Shown here one piece after another: positions 33,144-44,585 of a stretch of 64,000 nucleotides of DNA. The notes below the pieces were generated by a model. It did not search any database. It had not been told where the DNA came from and saw only the letters and a list, made by a program, of their open reading frames with translations. Source of the stretch: Tolypeutes matacus. Taxonomy: Eukaryota; Chordata; Mammalia; Cingulata; Chlamyphoridae. Location of the stretch: NCBI GenBank assembly GCA_026826555.1, contig JAKSZT010053923.1:1101445-1165444 (forward strand), written 5' to 3'. Position 1 is the first letter of the stretch. Each line of letters begins with the position of its first letter. The translations under genes were made by a program, and so were the position numbers.

Positions 33144-33722
33144 CAGTTATGTGCTAATAAGTATACAAAATAAATGTGAAAATAACTATGAATATGTGTA
33201 ACTGTAGAGAAACAATGTAGATTTTCACAAATGCCAAAGAATTTCAGGATTTTATGAATAAATATAACTACATAAGTTTTTTGCATGTATGTATAGTATT
33301 ACAAGTCTTCTTAATAAGGACTAGCAGGATTATGCAGCAATATTCTTCAAGCCAGTTCTTCCACTTGACTCCCATAGGCCCACAAAGCTTCAAAATATAA
33401 GGGCAACCAGGGTAAGAAATAATTTGAGCTTCTTTACATTTAGTAACAAAAATTTAAAATTGAATTGACCAGCAGCTAGATGTGTTTTGAGCAAGTAGAT
33501 TTTTTTTTTCTTAATGAGATTTAAAATCATTTTGAAGAAATAATAAACAACAACTTGTAGTTTTAAATGTAGGGCACTAGTTTCCAAAAAGACTGTCCTT
33601 TGGGTTTTTACTAATTGTTTATATGTGCCTTTTCATTCTAGCTTTCCTGTAACATTATTGAGAGGAATGTTTGCTTGTCATTCAATAGATACTCCTTGAG
33701 TGCACAATTCAGGGTGACCCAC
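33144..33722. other. No feature recognised (putative intron)
   Basis: AT-rich sequence. The minus-strand 65-codon ORF is lysine/leucine-rich chance sequence. Confidence 0.4.
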
Positions 33723-34726
33723 TGTATAAGTCAGGGTTCTGCAGAGAGAGCCAATGGGATATTTGAATATACAGTCAATCCTCATTATTCACAGATTCTG
33801 TATTTGTGAATTTACTTACTCACTAAAATTTATTAGTATCCCCCAAATCAATATTTATGGTGCTTTTGCTGCCATTTGTAGAGATGCATAGAGCAGAAAA
33901 AAAAAAAAAATTGAGTTGCCCCTTGTGCACATCCCTAGCTGAGGTAAAACATGGTGTTACTCTGACTTCTTCTTTCAGCTCTCCTACTGTAAACAAGTGT
34001 CTCTTTAATGGTCTTTTCAAGTTTTCTGTTTTGTGTTGATGATTTCACCGTTTAAAATGGCCTCCAAGTGTAGTGCTGCCTAGTGTTCCTAAAAGCAAGA
34101 ATGTGATGATGTACCTTACAAAGAAAATACGTGTATTAGAGAAGCTTTGTTTAGGCACAAGCTACAGTGATGTTGGTTGTGAGTTTGTTATTGGGTCAAC
34201 AATATATATGAATTAAGGAATCTTTAAAGAGAAATATACATAAGACAAGGTTAGATATTGATTAGTTGATTAAATGTTGTGACCAGAGGACTGCAGAAAC
34301 TTGCCCCTCTATTTGCCTTGGGAATAATGGTTCCATATTCACTAATCCAGTGTTTGCAGTGACTTTATACAATATAACTACTGCAAATAACAAGAATCGG
34401 CTATACATATTAAGAGATTTATTTTAAGGAATTGGCTTACATGAGTGTGGAGTCTGGCAAATCTGAAATCTGTAGGGCAAGCTGGCAGGCTGGAAACTCA
34501 GGATTTCTAAACTATGGTCTCGAAGCAGAATTTGTTCTGTTCCAAGAAATCTCAGTTTTTGCTCTGTGGCCTTCAGCTTATTGGATGGGGCTCACTGACA
34601 TTAATCACTTACTTAAAGTTAACTGATTATTGATGTTAGTCACATCCATAAAATATCTTCACAACAACATCTAAACTACTGGGCACTGTATCCTAGCCAA
34701 GTTGACACATAAAATTAGCCATCACA
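33723..34726 (-). mobile_element. LTR family C, antisense, split by a Tigger element
   Basis: Ends TGTATAAG and GCCATCACA on the plus strand, with perfect 5-bp duplications CCCAC (33718-33722 and 34727-34731). It contains a DNA transposon at 33772-34403. Without that insert the LTR is about 370 bp. Confidence 0.8.
33772..34403. mobile_element. Tigger-like DNA transposon, non-autonomous
   Basis: Imperfect terminal inverted repeats (cagtcaatcctcattattca at the left; the reverse complement of aataacaagaatcggcta at the right) with TA target duplications, the mark of pogo/Tigger elements. It is about 630 bp, too short for a full transposase, and no frame is open. It is inserted within an older LTR. 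Confidence 0.7.
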
Positions 34727-34774
34727 CCCACCCTCCCAGTTTGTTCGGTACTGAGAGGTTTGCCAGGACACAAG

Positions 34775-35960
34775 ACACTGAGTGTTAAAACCAGGACATT
34801 CCAGTGTCCATCCATGGATGAATGGATAAACAAAATGTGGTCTTTACATACAATGGAATAGTCAGTCATGAAAAGGAATTAAATTCTGATTAACTGCTGT
34901 AACAGAACCTCGAAGGCATCATGTTGAGTGAAACAAGGCAGACATAAAAGGACAAATAGTGTATGATCTCACTTATATGGAATAATTAGAATATGCAAAT
35001 TCATGGAGTCAGAAATTAGAATATAGGTTATAGGGGCCAGAGTGCAGGTGGGAAATGGGGAGTTAATGCTTAATTGGTATAGAATTTCTGTTTAGGGTGA
35101 TGGGAATGTTTTAGTAATGAGTGGTGTTGATGGTAGCACAACATTGTGAAAGTTATTAATACCACTGAATCATATACTTGAGAGTGATTAAAATGGGAGT
35201 ATTTATGTTGTATATATGGTACCTGTATTAGTCAGCCAAAGGGGTGCTGATGCAAAATACCAGAAATCAGTTGATCTTTATAAATGGTATTTATTTGGGG
35301 TAGAAGTCCACAGTTAACAAGCCATAAAGCATAAGTTTCTTCCCTCACCAAAATCCATTGCCATGTGTTGGAGCAAGACAGCTGTCAACACTTGCCAGAG
35401 TTCAGACTTCTTGGGTTCCTCTCTTCCCAGGGCTGTGTTTCTCTCCAGGCTTAGCTCCTCTGTTTCCTCCACAAAGTCAGCTGTAGACTATGAGGCTCTC
35501 TAGGCTTTGCTTCTCTCCATAAGGCCAGCTATAAACTCTCAGGCAAATGGCTCATCTCTATCCTAGGGCCTTCTCTCCTTCCTCATCAGAACTCCAACAT
35601 CAAAACTGCTCCAAACTGTTCTTTGCCATGCCTTTTATATTTGATTCCCATCCCACCAAGGGGTGGGGCTCAACGCCCTACTGATGTGGCCCAGTTAATG
35701 CCCTAATCATAACTTAATCATGCCCAGATTAGCAGACCAGTTTACAAGTATGATCCAATATCTATTTTTGGAATTCATAATTACATCAAACTGCCAAACT
35801 GCTACAGTACCACAACAAGAACTTTAAAAAAAAAACAACCATAGAACTCTACAACACAAGAAGCAAGCCCTGATGTAAAATGTAAATTATAATTAATAAT
35901 ATAATAATATTGATTCATACTTGTAACAAACATACCATGCTAATGCAAAATATAGGAAAA
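34775..35960 (+). mobile_element. L1 3' end, split by an LTR
   Basis: ORF2 C-terminal DNA (tggataaacaaaatgtggtc, atgatctcacttatatgg) and 3' UTR continuing to about 35960, interrupted by the LTR at 35224-35806. Confidence 0.7.
35224..35806 (-). mobile_element. LTR family B, 583 bp, antisense, perfect TSD
   Basis: On the minus strand it starts TGTAGCAGTTTGGCAG and ends TGACTAATACA, with a TATAAAAGGC box and AATAAATACC signal in the right order. Perfect 5-bp duplications GTACC (35219-35223 and 35807-35811) flank it. It is homologous to 44792-45419 and 59610-60280. Confidence 0.85.
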
Positions 35961-36877
35961 CTGTGGTGGGGAGGATAAGAAAACAAGACAGTGATAGGCA
36001 AACCAGAACAGTTGGTCACCTCTTTAAGCCAGTATGTGGTCCAAATGCATAGGGAGCATTGACAATCAAAACAAACCTTGTCCTTCCCCCATAGAACTTA
36101 TATTCCAACAGGGAACATGGATTTTGAACAATTAATGACCAGAGTAATCTAGGAGCCTGGAACAAGAGCACTCAATCCAAGGAAACAGGGAAGCCCTCTT
36201 GGGAAGGCTTGATATTTAAATTAAAAACTGAAGCAGGGGTCAGATTTAGCTAGTTGTAGGATCACTTTCCCCTTTGTTTTGTGAGGTTCATCCATCTATG
36301 TTTCTCAGTTCATACAGCATAACAGGCTTTCTCCTGCTTCAGGTATTTTCCTTATGCAATTCTCTCCACCTGAAATGCTCTCTCAAAGTGATTTGAGCCA
36401 GACCAGAGAGTGAGGCAAGCAGGACCAGATCAAGCATCACTTTGGACTCAATTCCATGGCAGGTGGGAAGACACCCCGAGTAGAAGGACAATGAAATTTG
36501 AAATGTGGTCTAAGTAAATGGGTTGGAAATGGACTTCAGGATTAAAAATGAAGACTTAGGAGGCAAGATAGGAAGTGCTAGGAGTAAGTTTAGGAATAAA
36601 ATGTTTGTTCCCTAGGCCTGGGTGATGGTCGTGGAGTAGGGAAGAAGTAGAAAGAAGAGATCTATCTGTGTAGAACAGAGAGAACTTAGTGATGCTTTCA
36701 TTCATGTGTACATTTGTCAGATGGCACAGAGCACTTACTACGTGCCTAGCACCTGTCTGTGCCAACCTTCAGCCACCCCCCTCACTCAGATCCATGGGCC
36801 CACCCTCACTTTTGTCATTCCCTGGGTCCTGTCTCCACATTCTAAAGAAGGTCAGGCCCCTTAGACCATGTCTAAGG
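35961..36877. other. No feature recognised (putative intron)
   Basis: No repeat or gene that I can name. ORFs at 36556-36898 have no features. Confidence 0.4.
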
Positions 36878-37032
36878 CTGCCCTGTCCACTGCAGTAGCC
36901 ACTAGCCACATATAACTATTTTACTTTAAACTGATGAAAATGAAATATAGTTCAAAATTCAGTTCCTCAGTTGCACTAGATACATTTCAAGCACTCCATA
37001 GCCACCTCCAACCGCCGTATTGTACAGCGCAG
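36878..37032. mobile_element. hAT/Charlie-type MITE
   Basis: A 155-bp element with inverted ends (ctgccctgtcc at the left, the complement of tgtacagcgcag at the right). The interior has agccactagccacata and agttcctcagttgcactaga, as in common mammalian Charlie-derived MITEs. The 8-bp flanks no longer match well. Confidence 0.6.
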
Positions 37033-37428
37033 AATTATAGGTTGCTGATGTAAGGTGACCTACCGTCTTCCAGCACTGATATATCCAAGGGAGGCAGGAA
37101 TCACTGAATCTGTAATCTGAACAGACACCCCTCCTGCCCTAATAGGAGACTCCAGTGCCAAAAGACCTTGAAAGGGTGCTCGGGGCCTGAAAGTGTTCCA
37201 GGCACTTTCTCTGCCTGCTTTCTTCTTGGGGACCCAGTGAATTTGTTGGATCTCAATCCTCCCTCATTTCTCTGCACAGTGACCAAAACCATCCATACCT
37301 TCAAATTGGGTCCCTAGAGGGGAGAAAGAAGACACTGTTTACCTGTACAGGGTGGGGAAGTTCTGCAACAGTCTGGATCTGCACTTGGTTGTCACTCAGG
37401 CTTCAAGGAAGGTTTGATGTGAGAGATG
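37033..37428. other. No feature recognised (putative intron)
   Basis: No gene or nameable repeat. Confidence 0.4.
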
Positions 37429-37909
37429 ATATTAGTTTCTTATTGATGCTGTAACAGATTACCACAAACCTAGTGGCATAAAATAACACTCATTTATTCT
37501 CTTGCCATTCTGGAGATCAGAAGTCCTGAATGTTTGGGCAGAGCAGTGTTAACTTCTGGAAGCTCCAAGGGCGAATCCATTTCCTTATCTTTTCTGATAT
37601 TTTGAGGCTGCTTGCCTCCATCTTCTACTGCAGCATAGCATGTTCAGTTCTCTTTCTCTGATCTCGGCTTCCATTGTCACATCTTCTCCTCTGACCCTCC
37701 TGCCTCCCTCTTTAAGGACTCCTGTGATTATGTCAGACCCAACTGGATAGTCCAGGCTATCTCTCCATCTCTCCAGGCTATCTCTCCATCTCAAGTTCCT
37801 TAACTTAATCACATCTGCAAAGTCCCTTTGCCATGTAAGCTAATATTCACAGGCTCCAGGGTTTTGGACATGGGTCTCTTTGGGGGACAGGAGAAATTAT
37901 TCTGTCACA
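37429..37909 (-). mobile_element. MLT1-type MaLR LTR, antisense
   Basis: Antisense LTR with the typical gctgtaacagattaccacaa and gccattctggagatcagaag landmarks, ending near tctgtcaca. A local 23-bp tandem duplication (ctccaggctatctctccat) lies at 37751-37797. Confidence 0.65.
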
Positions 37910-39920
37910 GAGGCCCAGAAGTCAGAGACACCTGTAATTGTGGTGATTAGAGAGTGGAGCTTGAGAAGCTATAAGTGGGAGTGGAGGAACATGCTGGAGA
38001 TCCCTGCTTAGCTCCAAATAACAATGAATGATTGATTTATTGGGAATGGCTAAGGAGAAAATTTGGCATAAAATGAAAATATTCTCAGTATGGGATCAGT
38101 TCCTGGGGTGGGGGACAAGGAGCTGCAAGGAAGGTAGCAGTAGCCTCCTTCCCTGCTCTGCATTGACTCATTGAAGAGCTGAGCTGCCAAATGGGGAAGG
38201 TAGCCTAAATAACAATGAAGCCTTTAATTATTGCAATAGTATTAGCAAGAGTTTAAGTGGACAAAAAAGCTCTGGCTCTGCCCTGTTCAATTTTCCCCCA
38301 TGCAAAGGCACCTTCTGGTGAGGGTCAGATGGTTCAGCAGAGGTGCCTTGGGAATGGCCTGGGTATAGCAATTTCAGATATGGGTAAGAGCATGACCAGC
38401 CAGGGGGCCTGAGTCCTTGACAGCATCTCCCTTCAGAGACTGCAGTACACTGGCTGTGTGTCAAGTCTGCATGAGGAGGTGGGCTCTCCCCATGAAGTCT
38501 GTCAGGTAAAGCCTTTGCAGTCACCTGTAGTTGTGCCTGAAATGTCACACATAGGGTTTTGTCCAGAGCCTGACTCCTCACACTTCTTTTTTTTTTTTTT
38601 CGCTTCTTTTTCCCCACAGTTCTTGACTCCCTCCATCCCCTTAGGTTGGGGGGTTTGGGGGTTGAGAAGCCAACATATATTCCCAGGGCAAAGGGTCTGG
38701 AAGTTGACCAGAGCCTGACTGTGTTACATATCAGCTCATAGCCCCAAAAGGATATTTTTAGCTGTCTGCCTTTCCTGGATAGCCACCCCTGGACTCCCAC
38801 CCCTCTCAGCAACTCGTTTTTTCCTGATCCAAACTCACTCTTAGTATCCCTGATTCCTCTCCCTGCCCACACACATATGCCCTTTACTGCTTTTATATTT
38901 GGGGTGCGTGGAGAACATATACACAGAGACTTCAAAAAGCCAGTCCAGTGAAATAGTGAGTGCAGCATGAGAGCCAGGCTCATGAAGATACTGAGCGGGG
39001 GAACGAAGTTGTATTCAGGCTGCCAGTGTCTGTTTGGAGACTGTCTTTTACCGTGGAAGAGGAAGTGGAAATAGAAGGGGTAGAAAACTGAGGTTTCAGG
39101 TTGATTTTCAGGCCTACCCTAGAGAAAAGGGCCCTTTTCCTATAGGACAATGACTTTTCTTTTAAAAGTCATTATCCTTCAGATCCTGGGGAAATAGGAG
39201 ATCTACTTAGGTATGTATGGTTGTATTACGGCTGTTGTTAGTCATTGTCTGAGTTAGGGATCCATGGAATTGGTCAGTTTCTGTGCTCTGAGAACCAAGG
39301 AAACCCTGTGCAATTAGACTTAGATGAAGGCCCATTAGGGTTCTGTCCTCCTGGCCAGTATTTGATTCAATTAGAACAGTAATCTGATTCCAAGTGAGAG
39401 GTTTCTTTCTTATGAACATTGAAGCCCAGTTTGAGGGAACTTTTCAATCAGCAAGTGGGAAGGAAGGCTGTGTGGAGTTCTCAGAGCTGAACACAGATTG
39501 AGTTGCCTTTCCTTAAGTTCAGGTTTCCATACCCCAGCAAAGGACTGAAGGTCTGCTCCATTGGAAGCTCACAGCAGCTGTGTGAATGTGTTTGATCTCT
39601 TATGTATGTTTGATTCTGTACCTCCCAGGAAAGGAGACCTGAAAAAAGCCTCTACCTCCTTCTCTGAATTGTTCAAAAAAGAATTGTGTTGTAGTCTGAA
39701 GTTGGTCTGCAGAAGAGTTTTCTTTTCTCTTTCTATGTGAAAACCTGAGTGAAGTATGAGATTGAGAGTGTCGTATCCAAGAGGATGCTGGAACCTCAAA
39801 TAGGCATTCCAGCTATTTCATTACAGAAGCATTGTGGCTGAGGAGTTCTCAAGGAATGAAATGGGTATACCAAAGATGACCAAGTGTTCAGTTTGCATTG
39901 GAAGAAACTTTGATCTAGAG
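37910..39920. other. Unique sequence, no supported gene
   Basis: About 2 kb with no recognised repeat. It contains a 251-codon minus-strand ORF (38983-38228). That ORF has no recognisable domain, and its lysine run comes from a poly-T tract at 38588-38600. Confidence 0.45.
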
Positions 39921-40234
39921 CAGAGATCAGCAAACTTTTCCTGTAAAGGGCCAGATAGTAAATATTTTTGGCTTTGCGGACCATACAGTCACTGTCACAG
40001 CTAGTCAGCTCAGCCATTGTATTATAAGAGCAGCCATAGACAATATATAAACAATAAAACTTTGTATATGGACACTGAAATCTGAATTTCATATCATTTT
40101 CTTGTCATAAGATATTCTTTGAGGTTTTTTTTCAACCATTTAAAAATGTAAAAATCATTCTTAGTTCATGGAGGGTAAAAAAAAGGCAGGGGGGCAAGCC
40201 AGATTTGGCCTGTGTGCTATAGTTTGCCGAACTG
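39921..40234. mobile_element. hAT-Charlie MITE with 8-bp TSD
   Basis: 314 bp starting CAGAGATCAGCAAACT and ending AGTTTGCCGAACTG, with inverted-repeat ends. Perfect 8-bp duplications atctagag (39913-39920 and 40235-40242) flank it, as expected for hAT transposition. The interior gtaaagggccagatagtaaa is common to a Charlie-derived family. Confidence 0.85.
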
Positions 40235-40242
40235 ATCTAGAG

Positions 40243-40764
40243 CAATTTTTGTGTCTCTACCAAATTTTAAAATATAAAGGCAATAAAATTTATACAGTGC
40301 AATGGAATTCCATTTTAACTTGTATAAGAAGTACTACCCAATGTTTATTTAAGTTCTGGGAAGGACTTTAAAGGCTGCCAGGAAAATTGGGAGATCAAGG
40401 CAAACTTTCTAATGCCTTGAATATACTATCCTTAAAGAAAAATTGGAAGAAAGTTAAAGCAGAGACTCTATAATCACCTGTTACCATAGTTCCAATTTGA
40501 TGTGTCCAAAGAAATTGATGTTAGGGAGCTTAATCTGAAAAGATTTTGCCTGAATAGGTTGACTTCTCTTATAAAATATTTTATTTTCTTAGAAAATATT
40601 TATTTAAATGTTACATTTTTTTCATTAAAATTTTTCTTTTCATTTGGTTCAAAAATTTAAATGACATGAAAAAGTATACCTTACAAAGTCTTACTCTCAC
40701 CTTGGTTTCCTTCCATTCCATTTTCTTTCCCCCAGCTCCCTATAGGTAATCACTTTTACTGGTC
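40243..40764. other. No feature recognised (putative intron)
   Basis: AT-rich; no gene seen. Confidence 0.4.
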
Positions 40765-40775
40765 TATCATGTATT

Positions 40776-41024
40776 GTTTTGTGTGTGTGTGTTTGGTTTT
40801 TTTTGTTTGTTTATTTTGAGGTACTGGGGCCAGGGAATGAACCTGGGACCTTGTATGTGGGAAGCCGGCACTCAACCACTGAGCCACATTGACTCCTCTG
40901 AGTTGGTTTTTCATTTGTTTGCTTGCTGTTTGGTTTTTATTTTTAAGGAGGCACCGGGAACCAAACCTGGGACCTCCCATGTGGGAAGCAGGCACTCAAC
41001 TGCTTGAGCCACATCTGCTCTTGA
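40776..41024 (-). mobile_element. Dimeric DAS-type SINE, antisense, with TSD
   Basis: Two antisense SINE heads in tandem (about 40797-40900 and 40915-41023). Each has an antisense B-box region (aacctgggacc, aaacctgggacc) and gtgggaag. Perfect 11-bp duplications tatcatgtatt (40765-40775 and 41025-41035) flank the whole pair, so it inserted as one unit. Confidence 0.82.
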
Positions 41025-41035
41025 TATCATGTATT

Positions 41036-41558
41036 CTTAGCCTTCCAAGTTTTAAGTAAGTACAAGCAAATTTATTCCTATTTCCCCTTTTCTTTTTTTC
41101 ACTAAACATATACTGGAGATTTTACCATTATTAGTATGTACAGTACTCTGCTCCTTTAAGTGGTAAATGATATTTAGAAATGAAGATCCAGGCATTGGGT
41201 ATAAGTGGGTCTAGAGAATATTGCTTTTAGGCCTTTTTTCTGGATAGAGCTAGGATACATGATTTTTTAAATCATGAATTTATATATTTCTAATTCTGAG
41301 TTAATTTTTCAGTGTGTTTTCTTGCATTTTTATTTTATATTTGCTGCTTTTCTGTTATACTGAAAATATTGACTCCTAATAACATTAATTTATTTACTTA
41401 CTGGTATTCTCCTTCAGTTTATATTTTTAGAAATTATACTCAGAAATGTTGCTGTCCTTACCCAAAACAACATATACATACAAGGTTTTTCATTGTAGCA
41501 TTATTTTGAGTAGCAAAAGATGGAAAATAACTCAGTGGGAACGGTTAAATTAGTAAGG
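41036..41558. other. Weak L1-like sequence
   Basis: Some text near 41485-41530 (cattgtagcattattttgag) resembles an old L1 3' end in sense. The rest is not recognised. Confidence 0.35.
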
Positions 41559-42002
41559 TCTTAGTTTCCTAGGCTGCCATAACAAAGTACCACAAACTAG
41601 GTGGCTTTAAACAACTGAAATTTACTGTCACAGTTCTGGAGGCTAGAAGTCAGAAATCAAGGTGTGGGCAGGGATATGCTCCTCTGAAACCTGTACGGAA
41701 GTATCTTCCTTTCCTCTTCCTAGCTTTTGGTGGTGTTCCTTGGTTTACAGCTACAGCACTTGATTTTCTACCTGCATCATCACATGGCCTTCTCCCCTGT
41801 GTCTGTGCATGTTTATGTCCAAATTAGCCTCTTTTTATAAGTATACCATCATATTGGATTAGAGACCATGCTAATCCAGTTCAACCTCATCTTAACTAAT
41901 CACATATTCAAAAGACTCTATTTACAAATATGGTTACATTCATGGAACTGGGAGGTTAGGACTTGCACATATCTTTTGGAGTTTACAATTCAGTCCGTAA
42001 CA
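41559..42002 (-). mobile_element. MLT1-type MaLR LTR, antisense
   Basis: Antisense MaLR LTR with taggctgccataacaaagta, acagttctggaggctagaag and a terminal tccgtaaca. Confidence 0.75.
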
Positions 42003-42379
42003 GCAATATAATTTGTTGTAAAGTCATGTGAAATAATTCTTTTTCTTCTGTTTGATCATATTTCTGATTTGTTATACAGTTAGGTTCATTTAATTATTTT
42101 TAATTTAGACAATAGGAGTTTTATATTTTTTTAAAGTATGGTACCAAATTCAAAACTATACATTAAGGTATTTTAAGCAAAGTTTCAATTCCATTCCTGT
42201 CTCATCTTCCCAATATTCTCCTACCCCTATTAGTCACCTTTTACATTCATTTGTTTTATCCTCTCAGCATTTCTTTTCTACATATAAGCAAATAAAGGTT
42301 TATATTTATATTTATATTTATATATATTTATAGTTTGCCCCTTCCCTTCTTATAAAAAGGAAACATTCTGTATACATGG
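42003..42379. other. AT-rich, short (TTTATA)n
   Basis: A simple repeat of tttata units at about 42298-42333. Otherwise nothing recognised. Confidence 0.45.
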
Positions 42380-42831
42380 TGTGATGGTTAGCCTCATGTG
42401 TCAACTTGCCCAGGTAAGGATGCCCAGTAGTTTGGTCAAGCAAGCATTGGCCTAATTGTTACTGTGAGGACATTTTTTTTCAACTTAAATAATTAGTAAG
42501 CTGAGTGCATCTATGGCTGATTACATCTACAATCAACTGGGGAGATTGTCTTAGGCAATGAGAGATGTCTTAATCCAATCAGTTGAAGACCTTAAAAAGA
42601 GAAGTTATGATTTCAGCAGTCAGAAGAGAGAATTTTCATCTCTACTTCAGCCAACTAGTTCCTTCTAGGGAATTCATCAAGGACTTTCATCAGAGATCCT
42701 GGCTTGCAGCCTGCCTTATGGAATTTGGACTTGTGCAGCTCCACAATCACATGAGACAACTTAAAAAATCTCATAATATTTACAGATATTTCCTGTCGAT
42801 TCTATTTCCCTAGAGGAGCCTGACTAATGCA
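42380..42831 (+). mobile_element. LTR family C (ERVL/MLT2-like), solo
   Basis: From TGTGATGGTTAG to CTGACTAATGCA, flanks CATGG and CAAGG (4/5). It has the tcagttgaagaccttaaaa landmark. The 76-codon ORF inside is LTR sequence. Confidence 0.78.
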
Positions 42832-42839
42832 CAAGGCTT

Positions 42840-43235
42840 TGTACCTTGATTTTTTTTTATTTTACTTAAATTTGGGGGGTATACTCTCTATCAGTACCTA
42901 GACATCTTCTCAATGTTTTTTTAAGGCTTCTTGGTTTGCCAATTTGTGAATATCCTACAGTTTAATCAGCCAGTTCCCTACTGATGATCACTTTTATTTT
43001 TTCCAGTCTGGTACTATTATAAATAATGCCACAGTGAATAATCTTACATGTTTCTTTTCACATTTTTGTATCTTTGAGATAGATTTCTAGAAGTAGGATT
43101 GAAAGGAAAATGTTTTTGCAGTTTTGCTTGGCATTGCCAAATTTCCTTCCATAAGAGTTCTACACCAGCAGTTTATAAGAATGCCCTTTGATTCAGCCTT
43201 GACAGTAGAGAGTATTGTCTACCATGCTTTTGTTT
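42840..43235 (-). mobile_element. Old L1 3' end, antisense
   Basis: Antisense L1 3' motifs such as ccagttccctactgatgat, aataatgccacagtgaataa and gaagtaggattgaaagg. Confidence 0.5.
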
Positions 43236-43571
43236 AAATAATAGGTAAGAAATGGTATCAATGTAGTGGCAATCAGCGATTGTGTTATTGTAAATAAGGT
43301 CATTGGTGATTCTTCCAAGGGTGTCATCCTTGAGATGGCAGTGGTGGAAGTCAGGTTGCACTGCGTTGAAGAGTCAGTGGGACATCAGAAGATGAAATAC
43401 ACTTTGAAAAATCTTGGCTGCAACAGGGAGGAAGACTAGACAGTAAATGGAAAGAAAACTCTGCTCTTGGGATAGAAAGATACTGGGTCAGATTTAAAGG
43501 GTTTGAGGGAAAGTCCAATAGAGTGGGAGAGGTTGGAGGGAAAAGATACTTAAGAGTTGATCAATAGTGCA
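43236..43571. other. No feature recognised (putative intron)
   Basis: No gene seen. Confidence 0.35.
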
Positions 43572-44365
43572 TGTTTTAGTTTGCTGAAGACTGCCAATGC
43601 AATATACTAGAAATGTGTTGGCTTTTATAATGGGAATTTATTAGGCTAAAAGCTTACTGTTCTGAGGCTGTGAAAATGTCCAAATCAGGGCATCATCAGA
43701 GATGCTGTCTCACCAAAGGTTGGCTGCTGATGATCCTGGACTCCTTCCACATTACAAGGCACATGGAGGTATCTGCTTCTCCTCCAGGCTTACATTGCTT
43801 CCTGAGCTCAGCTGTGGGCAATCAGGTATATGGCTATTTTCTCTCCTCTCCTCTGGGCCTCCTCAATTTGAGCCTCTCAGGGGCCTCTTCCCAAGCCTCT
43901 GTGCTCTATTGATTCCACACTCTGGCCTCCAGGACCTCCTTCTCTGTCTCTCCAGTTTCTTCTGTCTCTGCCACCTTTTTCTGTGTGTCTCTGCTTTCAG
44001 TCCTCCATTAATAAAGGACTCCACCAGGATCCCTCGTGGGGTTGGCTGAGGCTGTCGTTGGGCCCATTCTGCAGCTTAACTGCTCCCTCTGTCCACTTCT
44101 GGTTCCTTTCGTTCCCTTCCAGAGATGTTGATCCCAAGGACACTCCTTAATAAACATTTTGCTAAACTCCAAAAAAAATAAATAAAAATAAAGGACTCCA
44201 GCAAGAGGACCAAGACCCACCCTGGGTCACACCTTGCTGAAGCAATCCAATCAAAGGCCCCACAACTGAATCCAGTCCAATCAAAGAGTCCCACACCCAC
44301 AGGAATGGATTAACTCCAGAAACATGATCTTTTCTGGAATCCACAAAAAGCTTCAAACTGTCACA
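43572..44365 (-). mobile_element. LTR family A, antisense, with a nested retro-insertion
   Basis: Plus strand from TGTTTTAGTTTGC to CTGTCACA. It is homologous in reverse to the LTR at 58271-58718 (caccaaaggttggctgctga against the complement near 58570). Flanks GTGCA and GTATA have decayed. It contains a 163-bp poly(A) insertion at 44024-44186. Confidence 0.7.
44024..44186 (+). mobile_element. Short 5'-truncated retro-insertion of unknown RNA
   Basis: Flanked by perfect 14-bp duplications aataaaggactcca (44010-44023 and 44187-44200). It ends with AATAAA (about 44149) about 20 bases before an A-rich tail, so it is the 3' end of a polyadenylated RNA. The source transcript is not recognised. Confidence 0.75.
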
Positions 44366-44585
44366 GTATACAACTTCTTAAAAAAGACAGGAGTGATTGA
44401 ACACAGAATAGAGGTGCAGAGTATGGCCTGATAGAGAAGCGAAGACAACTTGTAGTTTGTAACAAGAGATGGGGGAAACCATGGTTCCAGTTGTACTTTT
44501 GATGGCAAGACAAGAAAGTAGATTCCTTCTCATGATAATTACTTTGAAAAGTAGGATGCGGGGTCATTTGATGAAAGTGAGAGCA

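Noticed and set aside
38228..38983. 251-codon open reading frame on the minus strand, the second longest in the window
   Set aside because: No recognisable domain, a lysine run made by a poly-T tract, no splice context or homologue I know, and no shorter conserved core. Probably chance; a cross-species conservation test would settle it.
43702..44049. 115-codon ORF rich in Leu/Ser/Cys
   Set aside because: It lies wholly in an antisense family A LTR and a nested retro-insertion.
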